64,000 bases of DNA from Lepidostoma basale (Eukaryota; Arthropoda; Insecta; Trichoptera; Lepidostomatidae). The translations under genes and the position numbers were made by a program. This document shows positions 40,629-50,984 of this stretch, one piece after another (within the stretch, counting starts at the first letter, position 1; each line of letters starts with the position of its first letter). The stretch covers positions 1,059,001 through 1,123,000 of the forward strand of contig JAHDVF020001348.1 of assembly GCA_022606425.2 (NCBI GenBank), read 5' to 3'. The notes under the pieces are model-generated. The model was not told the origin of the DNA. It made no database searches and saw only the letters and a program-made list of their open reading frames with translations.

Positions 40629-41540
40629 TTTAATAGGTAAGAGGTATACAATACATATTCGAAATGAAAAAAAAAACACATTAAAATAAGGCATTTGTAT
40701 GATAGAATACCGAACGATGAAATAAGAAAGAAATGTAAGGCAGATGATTGCATCATGAATAAAATTAAAAAAGGATCCCTGAAATGGTTTGGACATATAG
40801 AACGAATGGATAAGAGTAGAATGGTTAAAAAGTTGTACACAAGCAGCGTGAGTGGGAAAAGAAGCCGAGGACGACCGAGGAAAAAATGGCATGACCAAAT
40901 TAATCAATTACTAAAAGGCGGCCACATTCGAAGTCGGAATAATCGACGTGCGTGCATGGTACGATGTATGAATGTAGAGGAAGCCCGAGAGGTATGCCAG
41001 GACAGGCCATTGTGGCGATCCATCCTCTCTGCCTACCCCTCCGGGGAAATGGCGTGATGGTTAGTTAGTAGTTAGTTAGTTCACATTAAAATAATGTTAA
41101 AGTCTATGATATTGGCTTTATTTAATAGATAATTTAATGCCATTATTGTTTAAATATGATATCGGGCATATGAGCGCCACGGCTAGCTCGAATGAAGCGC
41201 AATCGTGAAGTAAAATTTTCGACAATTGTTCTTTATGGATGCGTATTATCCACTAGAGTGTACGTGGTGCGAAAACAATCCATGGTCTTCCGAATAACTT
41301 GCTCGGATAGACGATTATGTCGACCGTAAAATGGACGCAGTGCACAATAATATTAGCGAACCGAACCATGATTTTCAAAATACATTTCCACAATTTGCAA
41401 GCGCTGTTCTGATGTCAGTCTATTCATGGTGAAATGGCAAAACGTACTGACTACAAATCAACTGTCAACTGTCAAATTGACAGTCTGTAGAAACAATAAT
41501 GCCAGTTTAAAAACCAAACCTCTAAAAAAACACCATATAT
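40629..41540. mobile_element. deleted mariner derivative, copy 1, split by an RTE-like insertion
   Basis: 40629-40689 and 41082-41540 together match 43615-44112. Right end ACCTCTAAAAAAACACC matches the inverted left end of the other copy. It carries only the two ends of a mariner transposase frame. Confidence 0.75.
40690..41081 (+). mobile_element. RTE-like (GTTA)-family copy with clear target duplication
   Basis: A 120-codon open frame (YDRIPN... to WRSILSAYPSGEMA, stop at 41055-41057) and tail GATGGTTAGTTAGTAGTTAG. Flanked by CACATTAAAATAA at 40677-40689 and 41082-41094. Confidence 0.92.
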
Positions 41541-41549
41541 TTAAAAAAA

Positions 41550-41765
41550 TATAAAATTGTTTACAAATATATGGTCAGTTTTGACAGATGTTATAAACAT
41601 AATAGATAACATCTGTCAAAACTGACCATATTTGTAAATTTTTTTATTTTATTTTAAATATTTATATAATATCATTGATGAAGGGTTGGTTAGTCCGAAA
41701 CATGTTTGATATTTAATTTTTTTAATAATGTGGGCGTTGTATACAAAGTATATAAAATAAGAAAC
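41550..41765. repeat. fold-back piece and solo hammerhead-like repeat (family 2 relative)
   Basis: Contains an inverted pair TTTTGACAGATGTTAT / ATAACATCTGTCAAAA and, to its right, the repeat with CCGAAACATG and the family 2 ending TGTATACAAAGTATATAAAA. Confidence 0.6.
41668..41713 (+). ncRNA. best hammerhead ribozyme candidate
   Basis: Stem I AAUAUCA (41668-41674) is exactly complementary to UGAUAUU (41707-41713). Core UUGAUGA (41675-41681), spacer A, stem II GGGUU-GGUU-AGUCC (two wobbles), GAAA (41697-41700), palindrome ACAUGU (41700-41705), H17 = U, so the predicted cleavage is after GUU at 41704-41706. The only core change from CUGAUGA is C3 to U, which pairs less well with G8; activity may be low. 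Confidence 0.6.
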
Positions 41766-41904
41766 GGTGGAGTTTCTTCTTGAGAAATGGATTGCTAGCT
41801 TTAAGAAATGCCCATTCCCAAGTGATAATCAAGGTTGAGTGGAACTGACATGATACCGGAAGAAATAGAAGAACCATCATATTCTAACAGAAAGACTACC
41901 CCGT

Positions 41905-42420
41905 ACCAATGACGTTTCCATCAAGCGTAAGCTTGGACTTGGATCTTCTGGCTTACAGATGTTCAACTCTAATGGCTATTCCTCTTACGTCTGTAGGAAA
42001 CATCGTTGGAATGCGATTTGGTAGTTGTTTTATGATGGGGCTAAATGTATGGCCCGGAGTGTCCCTCCGAAAGAGGGCGAGTGGGGATTTAGGGTTTATG
42101 ATAAAGTCTTACATTAAGACCAGTTAGTGTTGGGATTGTATTTATAAAAAAGTCTATTCCCGAGGGGAAGATAAGAGGAGCAGTACCTGGATGGAGTTGG
42201 CGTAGGAGATAGCTTCCTGCGTGAGACCATTTTGTTTGGCGGAGTACGTAGTGGGCTATCGGGGAGGATTTTTATCCGCATTGCGGGAGGGGTAAAGGAT
42301 TGAATGATGGTGGATAACTTGGTGGTAAAGGGTCATTATTGATAAGGAAGATGGTAATAATTTAGGTCGTGGTCTGGAAATGAAAGAGATGAAGTTGGAG
42401 TAGTGCAAGGAATAATAGAG
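41905..42420 (+). repeat. about 480-bp dispersed module, copy b
   Basis: Inverse of 30165-30645. Shares GGCTATTCCTCTTACGTC, GGGGAAGATAAGAGGAG and TTGGTGGTAAAGGGTCATTA. No frame across it. Confidence 0.7.
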
Positions 42421-43021
42421 CTGGAGTCGCAGTATTCTGATGTACCAAAAGAGTGTGGTAACGGTGAGCTGTCATCGGGCAAGGACGCTAACATTACTCA
42501 TTAAATGATATGGACCTGTCCCTCCTCAATGCCAATCTTCCTCTTTAGAGAGCAAGGGAAAAACTCGCCGAAAATTTGAACATCGATGTTCATATACCGT
42601 TTCGAGCTCTCTAATTTTACCGAATTAGTCCTAACATCTGCATTCCTGAAGATTCGAAGAAATGAAACAGATAATTCACTTGCATCAGATAAGTTTCGTC
42701 TTTTGTAAGCCCCATACAAAAGATCCTAATATCTTTTATAACGCCTTCCTATGTTAGTAGAAGGAACCTAATGACGAAAACAGAGAAGAGTAATGTATGT
42801 GGGAGAATAGAAGAGCGAGGAGAATGCGCCGACCAACATAATGAGCCGTAATAACTGTAATACGAGAGTAATGTATGCGCCCGCCAGCCATTCGATTCTA
42901 GTCTGACCATTCTAAATTGGAAAACAAACGGGGATTACTACATGAAACTATTTCATGAAGGGCTCTAAACACATACCTGTATTTATTGTTTCTTGAACAA
43001 TGATGTAAATCTCCATATTAA
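42421..43021. other. intron sequence, no gene
   Basis: A 72-codon minus-strand frame (42501-42719) has no recognisable motif. Confidence 0.4.
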
Positions 43022-43370
43022 ATAGTTAACGTGGCCGACATTCAATATTTGATTTATTCGATCGGGCCACGTTTTCCTCGGTCTTTCTCTATTTCTAGTT
43101 CCATTTACATCGTTAACATATACTATTTTACCATTCTTTCCACGTGTCCAAACCATCTTAATGATCCTTTTATTATTTTGTTCAAAATGCCATTATTCGC
43201 ACCGCATTCATTCCTTATATTTTCATTCGACACTCCATTTATTTATATATTTTCATAAGATCTCATTGCTAATGCATTTATTCTACTTTCATCCTTTATT
43301 GCCAGTTCCATGCTTCGCTTCCATAAATAAGGGTCGGTACAAGAACACCATTGTGCACTGCCATTTTTGC
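43022..43370 (-). mobile_element. RTE-like (GTTA)-family internal fragment
   Basis: Minus strand covers the VPTLIYGS, EMRS, RSECGANN and RWFGHVER regions; 3' end missing. Confidence 0.65.
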
Positions 43371-43399
43371 TTTTTTGAATTGCGAGAGCAACTTTAAGT

Positions 43400-43520
43400 G
43401 TATCATATACATAATTAATACGAATGAAAACGAAGTTTTCTAGAAGTTTTATTATATTTTAGGAATGACATATTTCGCCCTTCTAAGGCATTATCAAATG
43501 TGACGAAACTTCAACTCGTT
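43400..43520 (-). repeat. solo PLE-type terminal repeat, family 5
   Basis: Minus strand: UUGAUAA, U, GCCUU-AGA-AGGGC, GAAAU, AUGUC. The GAAAC of the family is GAAAU here. Confidence 0.5.
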
Positions 43521-43596
43521 GCAGTTTATATACACTAGTAAATGAAGCAGAATATGGTAATTAACGAAAATTCGTAATTGCAAATGATCTGGAATT

Positions 43597-44112
43597 ATAA
43601 AGGATGTTTTTTTAGAGGTATACAATACATATTCAAAATGAAAAAAAAAACGCATTAAAATAATGTTAATGTCTATGATATTGGCTTTATTTAATAGATA
43701 ATTTTATGCCATTATTGTTTAAATATGATTTCGGGCATATGAGCGCCACGGCTAGCTCGAATGAAGCGCAATCGTGAAATCCGATTTTCGACAAATGTCG
43801 TCTTTGTGGATGCGTTTTATCCGCTAGAGTGTACGTGGTGCGAAAACTATCCATGGTCTTCCGAATAACTTGCTCGGATGGACGATTATGTCGACCGTAA
43901 AATGGACGTAGTGCACGATATGTTTGGCGAACCGAACCATGATTTTCAAAATAAAATTTGGGCAATTTGCAAGGGCTTTTCTGACGTCAGTCTATTCATG
44001 GTGGAATGGCAAAACATACTGACTACAAATCAACTGTCAAATGTCAAATTGACGGTTTGTAGAAACAATGTTGCCAGTTTAAAAACCAAACCTCTTAAAT
44101 AAAAACCCTATA
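43597..44112 (-). mobile_element. deleted mariner derivative, copy 2 (MITE-like)
   Basis: Ends GGATGTTTTTTTAGAGGT and (inverted) ACCTCTTAAATAAAAACCC, next to TA. On the minus strand the first codons MPKFYFENHGSVRQTYRALR and FYGRHNRPSEQVIRKTMDSF match the N-terminal DNA-binding part of insect mariner transposases. A few codons later the frame is joined to the extreme C-terminal end (GAHMPEIIFKQ, stop). The whole catalytic centre is deleted. Confidence 0.75.
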
Positions 44113-44164
44113 TGTCTGTAATGTTTGATTTTTTATTCAAATAAATTAAAGTTGGCAGAAGGTA

Positions 44165-44810
44165 CTTAACCTGGCTGCGGAATATAAGGGATGAGACGGG
44201 AATGAGGAGAGTTCAGAACCTGTTCTAAGTGGCGAGGACAAAGATTCTCTCGTTGCAGTGGTCGCCAACTTTGGGGGGACTTGACACGGCACCAGAAGAA
44301 GAAGATTGGAGAGTGTCGTATCTTTTTAAAGTTGAGCCATATCTCATGCGTTCCTGGTATCTTATCTGTTCTCAAATCTTCGTCAGCTTGTCTCCATCCA
44401 CGGCTGGACGTAAGCCTCTCCACCCCCACGACATCTCTCTCGGTTTCTCGCCAGTGTTCTACGGGCCTTCCCGCCGACCGCACAATAACATTGCTCCACC
44501 TGGTTGGCTGTCTCCCGACACTTCTCCGGCCCAACCTTGAACTCCATTCAGTAACCCTCTGGCTCCATCTTCCATCATCCTGTCGACACACATGACCAGC
44601 CCACTGCCACTTCATCCTCGCAATGCGTATCCCTACATCGGTGACCCTAATGCGTCTTCTAATCTCCATGTTGGGTATATTGTCTCTAAGCGAGACCCAA
44701 CATGGATCTTTCCATGGCCTGTCGTGCAACTTTGATTTTGTGCATTGTTTCTTTAGTTAACGTCCATGTCTCGCATCCATAGGTCATCACAGGTAACACA
44801 CCGGGTCCAG
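44165..44810 (-). mobile_element. RTE-like LINE C-terminal part
   Basis: Minus strand: VLPVMTYGCETWTLTKETMH, frameshift, DNIPNMEIRRRIRVTDVG, RMKWQWAGHVCRQDDGRW and SVGRQPTRWSNVIVRSAG. This covers the conserved YG-x-E-x-W block through the GRP-like tail. A T run at 44814-44832 borders it. Confidence 0.8.
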
Positions 44811-44884
44811 CACTTTTTTTTTTTTTTTTTAATTTGTGGCCTGTCCGACTTGAAGATGTTGCCCAGCCTTCCGAATGCAGACCA

Positions 44885-45735
44885 ACCGAGCTCAAATCAA
44901 ATCAAATCAGTTTATTTCATCAACAGACATTACAAAATTTATTTTTAAGGCATCTATTGAGAACAGGTAAAATAATATATTATATATAGTATACTACCAG
45001 AAACGCATAAGAGATGGTTCAACATTAGGAAGACAGGATATTCTCCAGAATTAAGAGTATTTGCCTTCTGAACGTACTTTCACTAACATGAAAGACGTCG
45101 ATCTCCGAGGAGACCGCGTTCAGCAGACTAATTGCTCTTCCCACCGGTGTCACCAGAGGCAGATTGGTTCTGGCGGCCGGTAGGTAAAACAATCTGTGCT
45201 GTCGCTGTCGGAGATATCTATCGGGGACAAAAAGCCGAACACCCTCCAGTACGGCCGAGTTCTCGAAGTATCCCCTAATTAATCTAAAGAAATGGGTAAT
45301 TAGATGTCCATCTCTTCGAAGCTGTAGAGAATTGGTTCCGAGCATTCCCAAAAGAAATGCCGTGGGATAGAGCCAAGGATAGCTACCATACTCCCTCATG
45401 TAGAGATACCTCAGAAATTTTTTCTGAACCCTCTCCAGCATAATGGAATATCTCGCCTCGTGAGGACTCTATATCACAGAACCACTTTCGAATCTGCTCC
45501 GAACCAATGCGTTGTATAGGACTCTGAGCACATTGGGATCCCTGAAAACTCTGCCGGTCCGGACGATGAAGCCAGTCTTCAGTGCAGTGCCACAAATCCT
45601 CTCAACATGTGCACGAAAAGTCAGCTGTATTCTCCTATCAATCTCTGTTCTCAAATAGATACATTGAAATGTAAATATATTATTTTTGTAATGGTTTTTG
45701 AGAAAATAAACTGAATATTGGTTTTCGTTCTCCAA
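44885..45735 (-). mobile_element. jockey/CR1-like LINE ORF2 C-terminus and 3' UTR
   Basis: Minus strand frame from QLTFRAHVERICGTALKTGF, DPNVLRVLYNALVRSRFESG, one in-frame stop, LERVQKKFLRYLYMREYG, then LRRDGHLITHFFRLIRGYFE and VPDRYLRQRQHRLFYLPAAR to a stop at 45025. The 3' UTR ends in three ATCAA-type units (CAAATCAAATCAAATCAG on the + strand) at about 44895. Fragments of the same family at 16085, 17035, 51115, 59980 and 60665. Confidence 0.8.
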
Positions 45736-45830
45736 CGCGGGATGGTCGCAGTCTAGTGGTTACCGATGCGCGGACTGGGGCATGATGCCCTTGGTAAGAT
45801 AATGTGGTTTCTCTTGGGAGATTCAACAAA
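45736..45830 (+). repeat. possible tRNA-like sequence
   Basis: GATGGTCGCAGTCTAGTGGT resembles an A-box region, but the matching B box is poor. One copy only. Confidence 0.2.
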
Positions 45831-45892
45831 AAAATATCTCGATGCGTTCTTCACGTGTATTTACAACACTCCATCTTGTAAACAACAATTAA

Positions 45893-46110
45893 CATAAGGG
45901 GTAGGCAGAAATAATGGACCGCCTCGCTGTTCTTTCCTGACATATGGTACTTATCACGAATCCTCAACAATCATGAATAGTGTCATGCACGCACTTTGAT
46001 TTCTCCGGCTCCTCAGCCAGCATTTAAAATTTAATTGATTTGATCGTATCACATTTTCCTCGATCTTCCACTATTTATTGCTATTTCTTTTCTATTATTT
46101 CATTATTTCG
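45893..46110 (-). mobile_element. RTE-like (GTTA)-family 3' fragment
   Basis: GGGGTAGGCAGAAATAATGG and the reverse of the NVEE, GHV and KTW regions, heavily mutated. Confidence 0.6.
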
Positions 46111-46189
46111 TTATTTCATTATTTCGTATTATATTTGTACTGTTAAAATTTAAAACACTTATAATATCACAATTTCTTATTTATTGTTT

Positions 46190-46315
46190 TTTGAAAAATG
46201 ATGTAAATCTCCATATTAAATAATTAATACGAATGAAAACGTCAGTTTTCTAGAAGTTTTATTATATTTTATGAGAATGACATGTTTCGTCCTTCTAAGC
46301 CATTTGATAATGATA
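46190..46315 (-). repeat. solo PLE-type terminal repeat, family 5
   Basis: GATGTAAATCTCCATATTAA, TTAATACGAATGAAAACGTC and GACATGTTTCGTCCTTCTAA in the reverse orientation. Confidence 0.55.
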
Positions 46316-46455
46316 ACTAACTAACTAACTAACCATCACGCCGTCTCCCCGAAAGGGTAGGCAGAAAGAATGAACTGTCACACTTTAACCGATGCGGCAC
46401 TCCATCCTTCTCTTTTCGCCCCGCGGGAGACGCGGTGTGATGGGTTGCGAACCTA
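46315..46455. repeat. chimeric (GTTA)-tail repeat, copy 1
   Basis: Starts like an inverted RTE-like 3' end (CTAACTAACTAACTAACCAT) but after about 70 bp becomes GATGCGGCACTCCATCCTTC and GGTGTGATGGGTTGCGAACC. The same junction is at 52455-52600. Confidence 0.8.
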
Positions 46456-46489
46456 TTAATGATTATTTAATGAACCTAAAAATAATGAT

Positions 46490-46680
46490 TATTATCAAAA
46501 TTTCTTTTTATTCACTGAGAGTGTCGCGACAGCTGTTTCGCCAACCGATGTTGGCATCATCAGGTGTTACAATAAAAATTGTTTATTGTGACACCTTATG
46601 ATGCCGACATCGCTTAGTGAAACAGCTGTCGCGACACTCGGTGAATAAAAAGAAAATGTTATATTATAACAGTGTTTTTA
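46490..46680. repeat. fold-back element with hammerhead-like arms (family 1)
   Basis: Arms of about 85 bp: TTTCTTTTTATTCACTGAGA left, TCGGTGAATAAAAAGAAAAT right; a short AT-rich centre. Same family as 22600-22790. Confidence 0.85.
46521..46570 (-). ncRNA. hammerhead-like motif with a fully canonical core, family 1
   Basis: Minus strand: CUGAUGA, spacer U, stem II GCCAAC-AUCG-GUUGGC (6 bp), GAAA, palindrome ACAGCUGU, C17. All conserved hammerhead core bases are present apart from the extra spacer base. Stem I next to the core is weak (about 4 of 7 pairs). Confidence 0.5.
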
Positions 46681-46999
46681 AAAATTTTAAAGTAATAATG
46701 TTGAAGTATCATAGTGTTTCGGCCAAAACAATGGACTATTTTACTATAAATCAATGGACTATTTTATGTTAAATATATTTGACACTATTCTATACATATT
46801 TACATGACGATCTACTGATGATTGACAGCTGTCATCATAACGATTGAACACTGACAGCAAACAAAATTAGTTCAATCCAATATATTATATTAAATATTGT
46901 AACGTCCTAGATTTTAAATATTTATTTGCCTATCACACAAAGAATTCATTTATATTCATTTTAAATGTGCATTAGTGTATATCAGCACTTGGTTTGTAT

Positions 47000-47400
47000 C
47001 AAATTCATTTTTAAATCTTTGCCGAAAACTTCTTCTCCTTTTAGACATTTGGTCAGTTCCTGAAGTCAGGCTGACCTCTCTTAGGAAGGTGACTCCCAAC
47101 TGTCCCTCCATCTCTTTGGCGGTCTTCCGGGGGGACGGTAGCCAACAGGAATCTGATGCACCAAAACGTGTGGGATTCTGAAGGGGTCCATCCTCTACAC
47201 GTGCGCATAGCAGTGTCTTCTGCGCTGTCTGCCCCATCAGACAATATCTCCCAACTTGCATATTTCGCGGATAGCCGTGCTCCTCATCATATCTCGAAGA
47301 GTCTTTCCTGGTATTGTCCTCAGCGTTCGCATCTCTGCCACCCGCACTTCTTTCGCACGTTCTTGTGGCATCCGTTCTGGTTACCCTTACCACTCCATTA
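47000..47400 (-). mobile_element. LINE C-terminal fragment, type B
   Basis: Minus strand: GKTLRDMMRSTAIREICKLG, GRQRRRHCYAHV and PPGRPPKRWRDSWES after a frameshift, parallel to 37395-37790 and 59635-59975. Confidence 0.65.
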
Positions 47401-47549
47401 TTTTTTGATATTGTTTGTCAGCCAACTCTAATTTAAATAATGTCAAAATATTTTTATTGATAGGTAGTTACAAAAAAATCGTTAAAAATTCATTTGTAAT
47501 GATTTATTCTTCAAATAAAAAACAATTTACAAAAAACATTATGGATTAC

Positions 47550-47757
47550 TTATAGTTTTGCATAGTATGGTACTTTTTTTAAATAACCAGGTTTTCTGGA
47601 ACAGGTCTCACAAAACCACACTGTTTCCCGTCTTCTCCCTGGAATATTTATGTTACTGCACACAGTACAGTCTTTAGAACCTTTGTCCAGTTTCGCAATG
47701 AAGTGGGTCTTGTACTCTAATCGCTCCTCTGCATGACGTATCAAGCGAAGTTCCCGC
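47550..47757 (-). mobile_element. piggyBac-type transposase C-terminal zinc-finger fragment
   Basis: Minus strand: KGSKDCTVCSNINIPGRRRE, TVWFCETCSRKPG then a stop after YYAKL. The C-x2-C-S...R-x-E-x-x-x-x-C-x2-C-x-x-KPG pattern is the cysteine-rich end of piggyBac transposases. The last Cys/His pair (C-x-x-x-YH) is missing, so it is worn or truncated. Confidence 0.6.
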
Positions 47758-47760
47758 CAT

Positions 47761-48449
47761 TTTAGGTTATGTGAATTTGCATAGGATTATTTTATAGTAA
47801 AATAAAAACGGAAAACACTCAAAATCTTATTAAAACGTGAAATTAAATGTTTTTTTAACGAATAATCACAATAAAATCAAGTTTTGCGCGCGAAAATACA
47901 CCGCGTTGCCAAGTCTTATCTTGTCGGCCGCCAGCCGATAACTGAATTGTAGCGTACATATAGCGATGTCGGCTGGCATTCGACACAGGAGTGGTAAGAG
48001 TTAATGAAATATGTCAATATACTCGTATATTACTTTTAAAATTTCGTCGCTATCGGTTTAGCATTTGTCGAGTCTATAGCGTTTATTGCTACGAACATTG
48101 CCTTTTTTTATATAGATTAAAAAATGTTCTATTTTTAAAGTATCAAAAATATCACCCCATACGTAAAGTATCCATGCCACGTGTTCTTCCATTCACCGCC
48201 GGTGAAAATTAATGTATTCGGTTCTACAATTGATAGGTCCAGTGGCGTGGACTAGCTGGCTTGGTGCCAAGACATCCACTTCCCTCCCACTTTCGTGTGA
48301 CACCTATCAAAATAGAAAACTACACTAAGCATTTCCTGGAAAAATACGAACCACGTGCTTTCAATGATTACTTCATTGGTACTGCAATACTTGTCCGTGG
48401 CTCTTGGTATCATTTTTAACCTGCATTTCTGGCAGTTTAAAAACTCGCT
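47761..48449. other. intron sequence, no gene
   Basis: Contains a more GC-rich patch at 47885-47985 (GTCGGCCGCCAGCCGATAAC), possibly piggyBac-related non-coding sequence. Nothing else recognised. Confidence 0.35.
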
Positions 48450-48519
48450 AAAGAAGGATCTTCTTCGCTAGTTTCAATCCAAGGGATTGGTTTGCAGCAA
48501 AGTGTAATATTTCTCTTTT

Positions 48520-48670
48520 TCTTTTTTATGTACTTTGTTTAAACAACACTTACATTAAAAATTTCAATTGCATAGACATGTTTCGGACAACCAGTCCTTC
48601 TTCAGTGATACATATTATAAAGATACACATTTAAAATATTATAAAATTGTTTACATGATCCTACAGATGT
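48520..48670 (-). repeat. solo hammerhead-like repeat, family 2
   Basis: Equivalent to the left arm of 3907-4217 over its full length (ACAACACTTACATT, GTTTCGGACAACCAGTCC, TTATAAAGATAC). Confidence 0.7.
48569..48612 (-). ncRNA. hammerhead-like motif, family 2, solo copy
   Basis: Minus strand: stem I UGUAU(C)A pairs with UAUGCA with one bulged C and one G-U pair; core CUGAAGA (canonical CUGANGA), spacer A, stem II GGAC-UGGUU-GUCC, GAAA, palindrome ACAUGU, C17. All conserved core bases kept. Confidence 0.55.
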
Positions 48671-48759
48671 TATAAAGATTTATTTTGGAACGTTTATGCT
48701 TTTGTTATAACAAATAAATTAACATTGACTTGACGATTGATTATTTTATTATTATTCAG

Positions 48760-49235
48760 ATGACTTGTATTATAAGTGCGCCGTTTTGTAAAATCAATTA
48801 CTCCAAGGGCGCACTAGGAAATGACTGACCGAACAGTGCAGTCTTCAGATGTTTCTTAAATTTAACGTCACTATCCTCATACTTAATACTAACATGGAGG
48901 CTATTCCACGCCAACGGACCCGCAACGCTGAAAGCACGATCATAGAAACATGCTTTATTGGCTCTGACTGGAATTGCTGCACTTGTTTATATTGATCGGA
49001 GTGAACGTTGCCTTTCCGTTGGCATGGGTGTCACGAAGAGGTCCGATATATACGTTGGCGCTCTCTGGTGTCGACCCTTAAACACTGTCAAACACAATTT
49101 ATATTTTACTCGCTCTCGGATTTTAAGCCAGTGAAGTTCCTTCAGGAGTGTGATATGACAGTGTTGCCTCATAATCAATCGGGCAGCAGCATTGAATACG
49201 CTTTGTATTCTGCATAACCGTCGCGTTGCCATGTA
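48760..49235 (-). mobile_element. CR1-like LINE ORF2 C-terminus
   Basis: Minus strand: LCRIQSVFNAAARLIMRQHC, LLKELHWLKIRERVKYKLCL, APTYISDLF, frameshift, AFSVAGPLAWNSLHVSIKYE and KFKKHLKTALFG. The AFSVAGPLxWNSLP and F-x-x-x-LKTxLF words are characteristic of the C-terminal end of CR1/L2-like LINEs. Confidence 0.8.
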
Positions 49236-50399
49236 GTCAATTGAGTTTCCACTGCCAATTTAAAGTTGATTTTCTTAAAACCTATGGACCCTAATATTAT
49301 AAAAAAAATTGTAATCCTCCATTGAAGTGTTCTCAATATTTCGTAATAAAAAAAAAAGCAAAAAATTACTTCCTTCATCCCAAAAAAATATTTTCTAAGA
49401 CTGCCCTCACCTTCATTCGTGTTAAGGTAGAATTTGTTTTGCTAATATTTACAACTTTATCAAAAGTGACAAATACTTACTCGCTGTTTTGAACGTATTA
49501 TAAATTATATCTTTGATCTTTTCAATAGGTACGTAATAATACCGACTGGATGAAAACGCAGCACGTAACTTAATAATATCAGAACTGTGAAAATATTAAC
49601 ACTTTACCAAAAGGGACAAATATTAATACGTACTCGTTGTCTTGAACGTACTATACATTTTGCCTAGGTGCCTTTATCCTCGCCCCGCCGGCCGCGGCGC
49701 GCAGACAAGTTTATACCCGATGTCCAGTCGCCCGTATGCTGTGACGCATTACATATCAGAAATCGCATGGTTCCAGAAAAAAATTAATAATGATATGTTT
49801 TTCAAATAATCCATGTATGTTATAGATATCGATCTATTCCTAATGAAATTCCCTACAAGATGACATAAATTAAATTTTGATTCATCTAGTCATATGCTTG
49901 ATATTTAGATAAAGTTAGCGGTAAACTGAACTTACCACATGGGAGCGAGCGTTTTGTTTTGAACACGGTACGTTAAGGGTTAATTGATTATTTGGCAATC
50001 CAGCGTACATTCCGTTGCAATAATCTAAACGTGACACTATAAATCTTGCACCCGTACAGTCAATGTTTAGTTAAGTTTAAATAATTGTTTTCTAACCATT
50101 CTAATTTATTATTTAGAATTTCTTACTTTAAATTCATTGGTTCTTTTTTTGCAAAATAAAAATTGTTCCATTTAAATATATATACCTATGTATATCCTAA
50201 TGTGGTTAGATGCGTGTGAATTCCGACAAAATACCGTGACGTCACTTGACACTATTACATTATCGCGGTGGGCAAATGTAGTGTGTTAGCATCAAGTGCG
50301 CGTGACGTCATAGCAACACCATTGTCATATAATATAAATAAAACATAGTCGTATTGATCATGTGATTTCATATTCATTTCGTGATTATAATTGAGAAAT
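49236..50399. other. intron sequence, no gene
   Basis: AT-rich apart from a GC-rich patch near 49680-49720 (CCCGCCGGCCGCGGCGCG). Two TGACGTCA palindromes occur at 50237-50244 and 50303-50310. Confidence 0.4.
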
Positions 50400-50960
50400 A
50401 AAATTTCAGCATTTATCAATGAAAGCGAAAATGGCCATTTGCAATGGAGTTCTGGTTCCAACCCTTATCTATATGGATGAGAGCAGAATAAATGCGATAG
50501 ATATGAGATCCCATATTTTAAATGCTGAAATCATGAAGAAGACCTCTCAAATAACAACCCAAACACTAAAGCGCCCAAAATCAATCCTCCTTCAGATGAA
50601 CACTCCGTTCCATACAAATCAAGCCCCGCATAAACCAACAATCAACCAAATCACCATTCTAACAATGTTCCCATCGGACGTAAGAGGAATAGCCACAAGA
50701 GCTGAACCCCCAAAAGCCAGAAGATCTAAGTCCAAGTTCATGAACGTAGAGCGGAAGAAAGTATTATGAATAAAATTATATAAAGATCACTGCGCTGGTT
50801 TGGACATATGGAACGCATGGATGAAGAAGGAATGGTTAAGAAAGAATACGTTAACGATGTGAATGAAGTACAGAGTCAAGGAAAACAGAGGAAAACTTGG
50901 CATGACCAAATGAATAAATTTTTTAAAGTCTGCCATGCTAGAAGACAGAAGAATTGACAT
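50400..50960 (+). mobile_element. RTE-like (GTTA)-family copy interrupted by the dispersed module
   Basis: AKMAICNGVLVPTLIYMDES starts it; from about 50500 to 50745 it is replaced by the module also seen at 30165 and 57590 (GACGTAAGAGGAATAGCCAC); from about 50745 the family resumes (RWFGHMERMDEEGMVKK, KTWHDQ). Confidence 0.65.
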
Positions 50961-50984
50961 GCGTGTATGACTCTATCTAAGTAA

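Noticed and set aside
44166..44729. A 187-codon minus-strand ORF as a host gene
   Set aside because: Its first 100 residues are a LINE RT C-terminus; the remainder is read-through into non-coding sequence.
45025..45441. A 138-codon minus-strand ORF as a host gene
   Set aside because: It continues upstream across one stop into LINE RT sequence and exists in at least five other fragments.
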